Part shown: one piece after another, positions 26,591-35,235 of the stretch
Layout: each line of letters starts with the position of its first letter
How positions within the stretch are numbered: position 1 is the first letter of the stretch
Assembly: GCF_019931165.1 (NCBI RefSeq)
Contig: NZ_JAIOUP010000002.1
Location: forward strand, 248,001-312,000
DNA length: 64,000 bases
Source: Schnuerera sp. xch1
GTDB taxonomy: Bacteria; Bacillota; Clostridia; Tissierellales; Tepidimicrobiaceae
Direction of reading: 5' to 3'
Position numbers and translations under genes: made by a program
Notes under the pieces: generated by a model
Told to the model about the DNA's origin: nothing
What the model saw: the letters and a program-made list of their open reading frames with translations, nothing else
The model's database searches: none

Positions 26591-28249
26591 CTAGTCATAA
26601 TAATCTACTATCTGTTCCATAACTATCCCTGATTCAAACTGTATCTCCAGTCTTTCACCTTTACTCACTTTGGTGGTTTCAATTAACCTTCGTACCAAGT
26701 CCTCATCAAACTCTCTTACCTTTGGATTTACAGTCTTTAAGGTGCTGTCCGCCTCCGTTATTCGTTGCTCGTACATCTCATCCCTTTTCTTCTCTTGTAC
26801 AAGCCTTATTTTTGCCTTTTTTAGCTCGTTTATCTCTTCGGATATCCTTTTGTATTCATCATCAAAATCTTCTGTTACAGCTCCTTGTTTTGCGTTTTCT
26901 TCGATTAATGACAGCATTTCTTTTTGCAGATTTTCTATCTTTACATCATATTCTGTTGAGATATCTTTTGTGGAATAGTTGCCTATGACCCTGATAATAT
27001 TTTCTCTGAATGCTCCGATAAACTCTCCATTATTTTCTACCACATTATTAATAGCTGTCATTATTGTATGATGCAGTGGTTCTTCTTTAAGGGTAGGTGA
27101 GTTTTTACAAGTTGCCTTTACACCATTTTTTAGCCTATTTTCACATCTCCATACTGCACTTTTTTGCCCATATTTTGACCAGACTTGTCTACGATAGGGA
27201 TGCCCACATTCGGCACATACCAATATTTCTGTTAATGCATATTTAGAGCTGAACTTACTTTTTTCTTTCTTTAGTTTATTTGCTTTTCTTGTGACTGCAG
27301 ATTTATTAAGGCTGGCACGCCTTGCTTTTTCTTCCTGTACTCTATAAAATATCTCCTTTGGTATAATGGCCTCATGGTTATCTTCAATATAATACTGTGG
27401 TACGATCCCATTATTTTTTACTCGCTTCTTTGTCAGAAAGTCTACAGTATAGGTCTTTTGCATTAAAACATCTCCCATATACTTTTCATTAATTAACATT
27501 CTTTCAATTACACCAGGATGCCATGTATCTTTTCCTGTTACTGTTTTGATTTTATCTGCTTCTAAGGCTCTAGTAATCTCTAAAATACTAGAACCTTCCA
27601 AATACATTCTGAAAATACGCCTTACTATCTCTGCCTGCTCAGGCACTATGACTAGCTCACCTGTTTTTTTATCTTTGGTGTAACCCATAAACTTTTTATG
27701 ATTAACTGTGATGATTCCATTTTCATATCTTCTAACGATTCCCCATCTTGTATTTTCACTTATATTTCTACTTTCTTCCTGTGCCTGGCTGCTTAAAATG
27801 GTGATTAGTAACTCTCCTGAACCCTCTAAGGTATTTACGCCTTCCTTTTCAAATAATATGCCTATATTTTTTTCTTTTAGCTTTCTTATTGTTTGTAAGG
27901 CATCTACGGTATTTCTTGCAAATCTGCTGACTGACTTAGTAATTATCATATCTATATTTCCTGCCATACAGTCTTCTACCATGGCATTAAAATCGTCTCT
28001 TTTTTTCGTATTAGTTGCAGATATACCATCATCTGCATAGATACCTGCCAGTTTCCAGTTAGGATTACTATTTATCTTCTCTGTATAATAAGCAATCTGG
28101 GCTTCATAACTGCCCTCTTGTTGTTCTAACTTTGTACTGACCCTGCAGTAAGCTGCTACTCTTAGGACTTTTAATTCTGGCCTGATACCCTTATTATAAA
28201 TATTCTGCGCAGGAATAATTGACACTTTCTTCTTTACTGGTACTGCCAC
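26591..28249 (-). CDS. Large serine recombinase (third of three)
   Basis: The 552-aa protein has a resolvase catalytic domain (about 27-175; nucleophile in AAYCRVST, arginines in SRFARN), a recombinase DNA-binding domain (about 190-300), a zinc ribbon (CAECGHPYRR ... WRCENR ... C) and a coiled-coil end. These enzymes integrate and excise conjugative elements. The start is GTG with an AAAGGATGG site, overlapping the preceding recombinase end. It is last of three tandem recombinase genes and nearest the element's end. Confidence 0.93.
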   Translation of the reverse strand: MAVPVKKKVSIIPAQNIYNKGIRPELKVLRVAAYCRVSTKLEQQEGSYEAQIAYYTEKINSNPNWKLAGIYADDGISATNTKKRDDFNAMVEDCMAGNIDMIITKSVSRFARNTVDALQTIRKLKEKNIGILFEKEGVNTLEGSGELLITILSSQAQEESRNISENTRWGIVRRYENGIITVNHKKFMGYTKDKKTGELVIVPEQAEIVRRIFRMYLEGSSILEITRALEADKIKTVTGKDTWHPGVIERMLINEKYMGDVLMQKTYTVDFLTKKRVKNNGIVPQYYIEDNHEAIIPKEIFYRVQEEKARRASLNKSAVTRKANKLKKEKSKFSSKYALTEILVCAECGHPYRRQVWSKYGQKSAVWRCENRLKNGVKATCKNSPTLKEEPLHHTIMTAINNVVENNGEFIGAFRENIIRVIGNYSTKDISTEYDVKIENLQKEMLSLIEENAKQGAVTEDFDDEYKRISEEINELKKAKIRLVQEKKRDEMYEQRITEADSTLKTVNPKVREFDEDLVRRLIETTKVSKGERLEIQFESGIVMEQIVDYYD

Positions 28250-28251
28250 CT

Positions 28252-29169
28252 TTATCCATCCTTTCTTATGTTTTCATAATCTTCCTCCATAGTAATTTCA
28301 TTTATAAATTCAACTAGGATTTTTCCATCCTTGTGGATGGTTATCTGTTTTATTATGGCTTCAAATAACTCTTCATCAAATTCCATCAGTTCTTCTTTCC
28401 CTGTCAGTGCTTGTCTCATTTTTTCAGTACTATAGGCATAATCATCTATTTTACTGATGCTATAATAGGCTTTCGCTCTTTTAAAGATTAGTTCCGATAG
28501 CTCCTTAGAAGAAAATTCTTCTTCATCCTCCAGTTCTCTGATTCTTTCTTCTATCTTTCTGATCTCTATAGTTGGCCTTAGAGGTTCTTTTTTCTTTTCT
28601 TCATCCAGTAGCCACATTTTTGATAGGACTTTATTGGTCGCTGATATAAATATATTTTCTATCTCTTCACCTGTTAGAAATGGATTTCTGCAGCATACTT
28701 TATTCTGATAAATATATCTTTTGCATTGCCAAGTTCTAGTCTCTGATGCTTTTCCGATATTTTTTATATACTCTCGGTAAATGTCTCCACATTCCCCACA
28801 TATTATTTTCCCACTATATACGGCTTGATTTTTTATTTTATTTACCTGGCTAGTTTTCCCTAACCTAATTGCAATTGACTCCCTACGTTCCTGTACTAGA
28901 TTGAAGGTTTTTTCATCTATAAGCTGAGGATGCATTGTATCTCCTAAGTATTTAACGTTGACCAATATTCTTCTTACAGATCCATAACTCCAACTAATCT
29001 TGTTATTTGCATTAGGTATTCCCTTGCCTATAAGATATTCTGCTATTTTATCCGTAGATACTCCATTCAAATAGTCCTTAAAAATCTTTTTAACTAATTC
29101 TGCTTTTTTCTTATCCAAGACTATTTTTCCATTTTTCATCTTATAGCCTATTGTTACATTTCTTCGCAT
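28252..29169 (-). CDS. Serine recombinase paralogue lacking the catalytic domain
   Basis: The 305-aa protein starts directly in the recombinase DNA-binding domain (IGYKMKNGKIVLDKKKAEL..., EYLIGKGIPNANN), then has the zinc ribbon (CGECGDIYRE ... WQCKRY ... C) and a long coiled coil ending with FDEELFEAIIKQI. No resolvase domain precedes it: a ribosome site (AGGTGAAGG) and ATG follow within 12 bases of the first recombinase's stop. It is therefore a designed short protein rather than a recent truncation. It probably assists as a DNA-binding or coiled-coil partner of its two active neighbours. Confidence 0.88.
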   Translation of the reverse strand: MRRNVTIGYKMKNGKIVLDKKKAELVKKIFKDYLNGVSTDKIAEYLIGKGIPNANNKISWSYGSVRRILVNVKYLGDTMHPQLIDEKTFNLVQERRESIAIRLGKTSQVNKIKNQAVYSGKIICGECGDIYREYIKNIGKASETRTWQCKRYIYQNKVCCRNPFLTGEEIENIFISATNKVLSKMWLLDEEKKKEPLRPTIEIRKIEERIRELEDEEEFSSKELSELIFKRAKAYYSISKIDDYAYSTEKMRQALTGKEELMEFDEELFEAIIKQITIHKDGKILVEFINEITMEEDYENIRKDG

Positions 29170-29180
29170 ACACCTTCACC

Positions 29181-30779
29181 TCACTTTCCTACATATACTG
29201 TTAGCTCTAAAGTATTAATCAGTCTGAAGGCAATTTCAGGATCTTTCCTTATGAAAATTTTATCTACGGTCTCCATAAATAAATTCTCATCGTAGTCTTC
29301 CAATATCTCTGAATTGCATTTGATAATGTCAATTAATCGTAAAGTTCCTTCTATCTCCTTTTCAAATCCATTATTAACTAGTAACTGGTTTCTTCTTTTC
29401 CTAGTTTCTTCAATCTCTATAGTCAGTGCATTTTGCTTTTCTATAAAAATAGCAGGGTCAATATATCCTTTTGATACTACTCGATTTAGGATTTGACCCT
29501 GCTCTGTTAACTCCATTATTTTATTATTTAATTCTGTTATTTCCTCTCCCTGTTCTTCACTAGTTCTTAGGTTTTTTAAGGAGCCAAGTAGTGGATACAG
29601 AATGTCTGTGTAGTTAGTCACTAGTTTATTCCACATGGTTAAGAAAGCTTCTTTTATAATTTCATCTCTCGTAGCCTTTATGCTACATTTTTCTTTATCT
29701 CTTATATGCTGAACACAGGACCATTGGACTCTTTCGCTTGGCTTTCCTATGTTCACTTTTTGTCTATGGTATATACCTCCACATTCACTACATATAATTT
29801 TACTGCTAAAATCATATCTGTTTTGGGTTTTACCACCCTCTCCTACTCCTATCTGTTTTCTTCTATATTCAAGGATTTCACTTACCATTTGTCCTTCTTC
29901 TCTTGTAATAATAGCTTCATGATTATTTTCAATAAAATACTGAGGTAGTTCCCCTTTATTTATTTTCTGCCTAAAGGGAAGTACCTCAGTGCTATATGTT
30001 TTTTGTAATAATAAATCACCTTGATAGACGGGATTTTGTAATATATCGTTTATCACACTATGTTTCCATTTTTCTGCTGTTCTAATGGTCGGTATATTAT
30101 CTTGATTTAGCCCACTGGCAATTACATAAGTCCCTCTGCCATTTAAATACTCTGTGAAAATTCTTCTAATAATTTTAGCTTCATCTTCTTTAATTATCAG
30201 CTGTCCATTCTCATCATTCATATATCCATAGGCAGGGGTATTTATTTTATATGTTCCATCTTCAAACTGTTTTCTGATTCCCCACTTAGTGTTAGCTGAA
30301 GTATTTTCTGACTCAGTTTGTGCAATGGAACTTAGTATTGTAGGCATTTGTTCACCTTTTTCTGATAAGGTATTGATTTTTTCCTTTTCAAAGTATACTC
30401 CTATTCCCAAAAGTCTTAATTTCCTTATTGCCTTAATACTGTCTACTGTATTTCTGGCAAATCTTGTGAATGATTTGGTAATAATCATATCAATCTTACC
30501 ATCTTCACAATCCTGCATCATTCGTGAAAAGTCATCTCTTCTTTCTACCTGTGTACCACTTCTACCCTCATCAGAATAAATTCCTACATATTCCCAGTCA
30601 TCCCTTTCTTCTATATAACTTTTATAATACTCCACTTGATAATAAAGGGAATCCTGCTGCTCTATAGAATCTGTACTGACTCTTGCATAAGCACATACCC
30701 TTTTTTTAGGCTTTAATTCTAGCATGACCTTCTGATGTATAGGCTCTATTTTCTTGACTTTCTTCACCTTATTTATCAT
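29181..30779 (-). CDS. Large serine recombinase (first of three)
   Basis: 532 aa with the catalytic domain (about 30-170; nucleophile in CAYARVST, SFTRFARN arginines), recombinase domain (about 185-300), zinc ribbon (CSECGGIYHR ... WSCVQH ... C) and C-terminal coiled coil. It is the first of the recombinase triplet. With the downstream enzyme it could form a two-enzyme integration and excision system; how the work is divided is unknown. GGAGGAAAAACC site before the ATG. Confidence 0.93.
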   Translation of the reverse strand: MINKVKKVKKIEPIHQKVMLELKPKKRVCAYARVSTDSIEQQDSLYYQVEYYKSYIEERDDWEYVGIYSDEGRSGTQVERRDDFSRMMQDCEDGKIDMIITKSFTRFARNTVDSIKAIRKLRLLGIGVYFEKEKINTLSEKGEQMPTILSSIAQTESENTSANTKWGIRKQFEDGTYKINTPAYGYMNDENGQLIIKEDEAKIIRRIFTEYLNGRGTYVIASGLNQDNIPTIRTAEKWKHSVINDILQNPVYQGDLLLQKTYSTEVLPFRQKINKGELPQYFIENNHEAIITREEGQMVSEILEYRRKQIGVGEGGKTQNRYDFSSKIICSECGGIYHRQKVNIGKPSERVQWSCVQHIRDKEKCSIKATRDEIIKEAFLTMWNKLVTNYTDILYPLLGSLKNLRTSEEQGEEITELNNKIMELTEQGQILNRVVSKGYIDPAIFIEKQNALTIEIEETRKRRNQLLVNNGFEKEIEGTLRLIDIIKCNSEILEDYDENLFMETVDKIFIRKDPEIAFRLINTLELTVYVGK

Positions 30780-30858
30780 GGTTTTTCCTCCTTCCTTTGA
30801 TATTTACTACTTCTTAGCAACATACACTACCACAGAAAATCATATATAGCTATTGTTA

Positions 30859-31020
30859 TTAGACATATACTCCAGAAAATTCTGGTAAAAAGGTCTGACG
30901 GTTTAGTTCATCAATTTTTTCATATTCATCCTCTGTTATAATCCCTCTGGTAAGCAGTATATTTAGAAGTTTTAAAGCCATCTTATATTCTACTTCCTTA
31001 ATTGACTGCTCCTTTGTCAT
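30859..31020 (-). CDS. Small SHOCT-like protein
   Basis: A 53-aa protein: two amphipathic helices (VEYKMALKLLNILLTRGIIT, then EDEYEKIDELNRQTF) and a short tail. The short L-x-x-G-I-I-T-E-x-E-Y motif is the SHOCT-type helical hairpin. Similar small proteins sit beside serine recombinases in Tn1549-like elements. It has an AGGAATTC-type ribosome region before ATG 31020 and precedes the recombinase triplet on the same strand. A role in controlling recombination is inference. Confidence 0.6.
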   Translation of the reverse strand: MTKEQSIKEVEYKMALKLLNILLTRGIITEDEYEKIDELNRQTFLPEFSGVYV

Positions 31021-31178
31021 ATGAATTCCTCCATTCTATGTAATTTGTATTTTAATTCTAATATCTCTCTTCTTAATATCACAAAAATAGGGACCACTAT
31101 ATTTGTAAAACAAAATATATAAACTCTTGCCTTAAATAAGTGATCCCCATTGCTTCTAATATTAAAATTATTAGATAC

Positions 31179-31283
31179 CTAAAAGTATGTGTTGTACTTA
31201 GACACTACTATCCCAAACACATAAAGCCTTATATAAGGCTTATAGGGCGATTTCATAAACTGAAGTTGGTTATTCTTCATCAT
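31179..31283 (-). CDS. 34-aa basic peptide downstream of a structured leader
   Basis: From ATG 31283 (site GGAGG about 10 bases upstream) the frame encodes MMKNNQLQFMKSPYKPYIRL and ends VSKYNTYF. It is Tyr-, Lys- and Asn-rich with a short hydrophobic middle. The strong ribosome site after a structured leader supports translation. No family assigned. Confidence 0.35.
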   Translation of the reverse strand: MMKNNQLQFMKSPYKPYIRLYVFGIVVSKYNTYF

Positions 31284-31643
31284 AGGAGTTTCACCTCCAC
31301 CGGGATCTCCGCTGGCTGCCCCCATTGTGATGTCTATGGCTGGGCAGAAGTATCATTATAGGCTGATAAGGTTATGGCGAACAATCTACCATAGATTGTT
31401 TTTAGGAACAGATGGGTACCGCTCTTTACCTTAGAAGGCCGACTTTTATATAAAATATATTTTATACAGGTGGTCCTGGCGCATCTACCTTTGTCGCTTT
31501 TCCATTTCTGGTTTATCAGCTAATGTATTTATAAAATCGGATATTTATTTTTCAAAGTACAACCTGTAAAAACAAAAAACAGGGAAGAGAAAAATATCCC
31601 TTCACCTGTTTCCACATTTAAAGCCTGTTTTTGAAGTCTAAAA
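31284..31643 (-). ncRNA. GC-richer, structure-prone leader region
   Basis: This gene-free stretch is noticeably richer in G and C than the ICE around it. It contains several complementary segments, including a perfect 8-bp hairpin ACAATCTA-CCA-TAGATTGT (31381-31399) followed by Ts on the plus strand. On the minus strand it lies between the sigma-like gene and the 34-aa peptide. It could be a regulatory leader or small RNA of the element. No known riboswitch class was recognised. Confidence 0.3.
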
Positions 31644-32108
31644 TTAAAAGTTTTTTATCTTTTCTTTTAATTTCCTTTTTGCAATGTCTATACTATACTT
31701 AACTGCACGTATAGAGCAGTTTTCGATTTTTGCAATTTCTTTTAGTGTAAATCCATAATCATAATATAAAAGTAATCTTCTTCTTTGAATATCAGGTAAT
31801 TCACCTATGGCCTGCCAAAACAATTTCTTCATCTCTTTTTCTAGAATAAGTTCTTCTATTCCTTTTGGCTTTTTAAAAGATCTCTTAATTAAAGTTTCAT
31901 CTGTAAGTTCAGAATGTTCTAAATTTCTTTCATCTAATCGTGTAAGATTTCTATCTCTTTTATTTAATTCAAATAAAGCAAAGTAAATATCTTTATTAAT
32001 CTCTAATCTTTGAAACTCTCCATATCCATCTGTAAATGATACAAAGTATCTATCCTTGTGTTGCCCTTTAATTATATCTAAGCTATAATCATTCATAAAA
32101 TTTGCCAT
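31644..32108 (-). CDS. Sigma-70 region 4-like factor of the conjugative element
   Basis: About 154 aa. The C-terminal third (about 95-150) is a sigma region 4-type helix-turn-helix (LPDIQRRRLLLYYDYGFTLK, then EIAKIENCSIRAVKYSI). The N-terminal part resembles the sigma factor-like proteins found upstream of recombinases in Tn916/Tn1549-type elements. Start at 32108 (MANFMNDYS) is preferred because GGAGG is 7 bases upstream. It likely controls excision or transfer genes. Confidence 0.8.
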   Translation of the reverse strand: MANFMNDYSLDIIKGQHKDRYFVSFTDGYGEFQRLEINKDIYFALFELNKRDRNLTRLDERNLEHSELTDETLIKRSFKKPKGIEELILEKEMKKLFWQAIGELPDIQRRRLLLYYDYGFTLKEIAKIENCSIRAVKYSIDIAKRKLKEKIKNF

Positions 32109-32225
32109 TTCCATTCCTCCATTTTTTCTTTTTCTGTTTTTTAGAAAAAATTAGAGTCATGGATATCTGGCTATGTAAGTTTCCCAGCGTTTCATACTGC
32201 CCTCCTAATTTTGGGCAATAAAAAA

Positions 32226-32253
32226 GCCGAGAATAACAAAAGTTATTCTCGGC
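32226..32253. terminator. Strong bidirectional terminator
   Basis: A perfect 12-bp stem GCCGAGAATAAC-AAAA-GTTATTCTCGGC flanked by A6 on one side and CT5 on the other, between the sigma-like gene and the ArpU-like gene. Confidence 0.8.
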
Positions 32254-32433
32254 CTTTTTATATGCCGTATTATTGGAAAAGAGCATAAATATAGCCCTGG
32301 CAAATCTTTATCTGCCAAGGCTTATTATTTTCTTATTTAATTTATGCCATACTCTTCCATAATACTTAGTATAGGGTAATCCATATCCAAAGTCAGTATG
32401 TAGTTAGTATGTAATTAGTCCACAGTTTGTCCA

Positions 32434-32994
32434 CTAATAAAAAAACTCATTTATTACAAATTCTTCTTCAATATCTCCTTTAAATACCTGTCCAAATTTC
32501 GGAAGTGCATATCCCCATAATGCTATTCCAAATAGTTTTATTGCCTCTTTTTTCTTTAAATAATAATTAGATCTTTCCATCCCTAGTGCTTCAAGCATTT
32601 CTCCTTCCACCATAGGATATGCTGTCACATAAGATTTCGATAAAATCTCATGATAGAGTTTTCCATTGTCATGATATTCATATACCTTTAACATTGCTGT
32701 ATCAATTAAATCTATCATCCATTTAGTTTCAAAAACACCTGATATTTTCTCCATAAAATCTTCTTTTCTTTCTATAGGAGCAAAATCATGTAAATAAGTT
32801 AAAGCCACAGCCAAATCATTACTATAGTAGGCTTCACATATTTCCCTAACATTATCTACTTTTTTTAAAGATGCCCATACCACATCCCTATAATTGGCTA
32901 GTAATAGTTTCGCTTTTCGAAAAACTTGTTCTTCGTCAAGTTGCATCCCCTCATACATTCTTGAAATATTTTTCATCATCCGTGTTTTTCTCAT
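32434..32994 (-). CDS. ArpU-like regulatory protein (probable)
   Basis: The 186-aa product is helical and acidic, ending in a segment that resembles the helix-turn-helix of ArpU/RinA-type regulators (EMLEALGMERSNYYLKKKEA, about 140-160). It is divergent from the XRE/ImmA pair and shares its operator-rich intergenic region, so it is likely repressed by the XRE protein. Family assignment is moderate. Confidence 0.5.
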   Translation of the reverse strand: MRKTRMMKNISRMYEGMQLDEEQVFRKAKLLLANYRDVVWASLKKVDNVREICEAYYSNDLAVALTYLHDFAPIERKEDFMEKISGVFETKWMIDLIDTAMLKVYEYHDNGKLYHEILSKSYVTAYPMVEGEMLEALGMERSNYYLKKKEAIKLFGIALWGYALPKFGQVFKGDIEEEFVINEFFY

Positions 32995-33063
32995 AGTTCT
33001 CTATCCCCCTTATTTTGCTACTACAAGTTTGTATTATGGTAAAACTTACAACCATAATTTTTG

Positions 33064-33184
33064 TTGACAATATGTGCAATTTAAAGTAATATGAATATGC
33101 AAGTATCTTGCATTAAATTAATTATATGCAATAGAGTTTCTATTGTCAATAGATTTTAGTAATTTTAATGCAATTATATTGCAT
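33064..33184 (+). promoter_or_regulatory. Divergent promoter region with three XRE-type palindromes
   Basis: Two copies of ATGCAA-N5-TTGCAT occur at 33097-33113 and 33168-33184. A third related inverted repeat TGCAATAG-N5-CTATTGTCA lies at 33127-33148. A -35 TTGACA (33064-33069) and -10 TAATAT (33087-33092), 17 bases apart, precede the first. These are the probable operators of the XRE repressor, controlling itself and the divergent ArpU-like gene. Confidence 0.65.
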
Positions 33185-33211
33185 ATTATAATTTGTTAAA
33201 GGAGGATGAGT

Positions 33212-33625
33212 ATGAAATTCGGTGAAAAGCTCCACGACCTTCGCAAAAAAAATGGCTTAACCCAAGCTCAATTAGCTGAAAAGGCAGGCATTTCCTTGCG
33301 AACAGTTAATTATTATGAGAGTGGCACCACATATCCTAAAAATAGGAAAATCTATACAACCCTTGCCAATATACTAGATGTGGATGTAAATTATCTACGA
33401 AATGAAGGCGATATATTTATCACAAGTGCAAGTGAAAAATATGGTTATCGAGGTGCAAAACAAGCAGAAGAACTTGTAACAGAAATCGGGGGATTGTTTG
33501 CAGGAGGTGAATTATCTGAATCCGATAAGGATGCAGTTATGCAAGCTTTACAACAGGCTTATTGGAATGCAAAAAAAGAAAATAAAAAGTATACTCCTAA
33601 GAAATATAGAAAAGACAACGATTAA
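33212..33625 (+). CDS. XRE-family repressor (ImmR-like)
   Basis: About 137 aa with an N-terminal lambda-repressor-like helix-turn-helix (about 5-60: GLTQAQLAEKAGISLRTVNY) and a helical C-terminal half. ATG 33212 is preferred to 33206 because AAAGGAGG directly abuts the earlier codon. With the metalloprotease downstream it forms the ImmR/ImmA-type switch that keeps conjugative elements silent until induced. Confidence 0.88.
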   Translation: MKFGEKLHDLRKKNGLTQAQLAEKAGISLRTVNYYESGTTYPKNRKIYTTLANILDVDVNYLRNEGDIFITSASEKYGYRGAKQAEELVTEIGGLFAGGELSESDKDAVMQALQQAYWNAKKENKKYTPKKYRKDND

Positions 33626-33693
33626 TATTTAATTTATGGGTAATCATTTAATAGGACAAATAGGGGGTAGTCTTCTTTTTAGGAGGTGCTATT

Positions 33694-34212
33694 TTGATTG
33701 ACTCTTTCGGAATATTTAATAAAGCAAATAATATTGTAAAACACATTGGTACAAGGAATACTTTACAAATTGCAAGTGAACTTGGTATTAAAATATATTA
33801 TGGAGATTATCAAGATCTGCTAGGGATGTATACCTATCGCTGGAAGCAACGAATTGTTTTGCTTAATAATAACTTGGATGATTATTTACGCCAGATGGTT
33901 TTAGCACATGAAATAGGTCATGATACCTATCATCGTGACCTAGCTGAAACTGGGCTTAAAGAGTTTACTCTATTTAATATGAAGAATGATACAGAATATG
34001 TTGCTAATGCCTTTGCTTCACATTTGCTTTTAGATAATAATGAGGTTTTCGAACTTGCAGTGGATGGCTATGACATAGTTCAAATCGCTAGTTTTTTAAA
34101 TTCTGATATAAAGTTATTACTGATTAAAATGCAAGAAATGAATAAAATGGGATATAACTTTAATGTACCATGTCATCCAGAAAGGAATTTTCTAAAAAAC
34201 ATTAAGGCATAA
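33694..34212 (+). CDS. immA: ImmA/IrrE-family metalloprotease (anti-repressor)
   Basis: The 172-aa protein has the zinc-binding HEIGH motif (VLAHEIGHDTYH) and the downstream Glu region (NDTEYVANAFASHLL), as in ImmA/IrrE proteases. These cleave a partner XRE repressor after DNA damage or other signals. The start is TTG at 33694 with AGGAGGT 6 bases upstream. The gene follows the XRE gene by 68 bases. It probably releases repression of the ICE. Confidence 0.88.
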   Translation: MIDSFGIFNKANNIVKHIGTRNTLQIASELGIKIYYGDYQDLLGMYTYRWKQRIVLLNNNLDDYLRQMVLAHEIGHDTYHRDLAETGLKEFTLFNMKNDTEYVANAFASHLLLDNNEVFELAVDGYDIVQIASFLNSDIKLLLIKMQEMNKMGYNFNVPCHPERNFLKNIKA

Positions 34213-34218
34213 AGATAA

Positions 34219-34250
34219 AAAGCAAAGTATCATGCATCATACTTTGCTTT
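34219..34250. terminator. Bidirectional terminator between convergent genes
   Basis: AAAGCAAAGTAT / ATACTTTGCTTT, a perfect 12-bp stem with an 8-base loop, A-rich before and T-rich after, between immA and the amidotransferase gene. It marks the boundary between ICE regulation and cargo. Confidence 0.75.
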
Positions 34251-34950
34251 CTATCTTTTGGCAATATCCAACAAAAGATGTAAACAATTTTAAATATTCA
34301 GGATATTCTTCTAGCAACATCTCTGGATGCCATTGTACTCCAACAACAAATCGCTCCCCTTTCATTTCAATTGCTTCAACTATGTTATCTTCAGAAGTCA
34401 TTGTTGCCTCAAAGTCTTCTCCCATAACTTTTATACCTTGATGATGAAAACTATTTACTGCTATTTTATCCACCGAAAAAATAGCATGTAACTTTGAAAA
34501 ACGGTTAATGTTAGCCATATGGCTAGGCTCATCTTTAGGGAAAATATTAGTTAATGAATGATTAAACTCTGTCACCTTCTGACCTAATAAGTCTTGATAT
34601 AAGCTTCCTCCTGCTGCCACATTTAGAATCTGCATTCCCCTACAGATCCCCAAAATTGGAATATCTGTATCTAATAAAATTTTTTTAGCCAAATTTATTT
34701 CAAATTTATCTCTAATAGGATCTACTAACCCTAACTCCATATAAGGCATTTCTTCATAATTAAGTGGGCTAATATCTGTTCCGCCCGTAAAAACAATCCC
34801 ATCTAGTATTTGATTAATCGGATTGATAGTACTTATATTTTCTACCTCACTGAGTACAACTGGACACCCTCCAGCTTTCTCAATAGCCTTTATATACTCT
34901 CCTTGAGTTCCTTCACAATTAGTAGCTAATATGCCAATAATGGGTTTCAT
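34237..34950 (-). CDS. Class I glutamine amidotransferase-like gamma-glutamyl hydrolase (peptidase C26)
   Basis: The 237-aa protein resembles PuuD-type gamma-glutamyl-GABA hydrolases. The nucleophile Cys is in GICRGMQ (about residue 101), and His and Glu are in VQWHPEM. TGGTDISPLNY is also conserved. It is the last gene on the minus strand after the thioredoxin. It could cleave gamma-glutamyl conjugates, possibly of thiols, in this arsenic cargo; that link is inference. Confidence 0.82.
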   Translation of the reverse strand: MKPIIGILATNCEGTQGEYIKAIEKAGGCPVVLSEVENISTINPINQILDGIVFTGGTDISPLNYEEMPYMELGLVDPIRDKFEINLAKKILLDTDIPILGICRGMQILNVAAGGSLYQDLLGQKVTEFNHSLTNIFPKDEPSHMANINRFSKLHAIFSVDKIAVNSFHHQGIKVMGEDFEATMTSEDNIVEAIEMKGERFVVGVQWHPEMLLEEYPEYLKLFTSFVGYCQKIESKV

Positions 34951-34980
34951 TCTATCTACCCCCTTTATAATAATTTACAC

Positions 34981-35214
34981 TTATGTTGTTAATATTTTCT
35001 TTATTTCTTTTACAGAAAGGGCTTTTCCTACAGACTTGACTTCATCATTGACTACAAATCCAGGAGTGCTCATAACTCCGTAACTAACTAACTCTACCAA
35101 ATCATCTATCTTTTCTATTGTGGCATCTATATTTAATTCCTTTAAGGCTTTATTAAGGTTTTTCTCTAATTTTTCGCATTTTGAACAACCTGTACCTAAT
35201 ATTTTAATCTCCAT
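34981..35214 (-). CDS. Small thioredoxin-like redox protein
   Basis: A 77-aa thioredoxin-fold protein with the active site GTGCSKC near the N-terminus and the cis-Pro in STPGFVV. It belongs to the TM0996/MTH895-type small disulfide proteins, often found with UPF0718 permeases and ArsR. It follows the permease by 21 bases. It may deliver electrons or bind thiophilic metalloids for the permease. Confidence 0.88.
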   Translation of the reverse strand: MEIKILGTGCSKCEKLEKNLNKALKELNIDATIEKIDDLVELVSYGVMSTPGFVVNDEVKSVGKALSVKEIKKILTT

Positions 35215-35235
35215 CTTTTATATCCCTCCCTCTTT

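Noticed and set aside
32089-32286. 65-codon minus-strand frame spanning a strong terminator
   Set aside because: It would read through the perfect hairpin at 32226-32253 and overlaps the sigma-like gene start.
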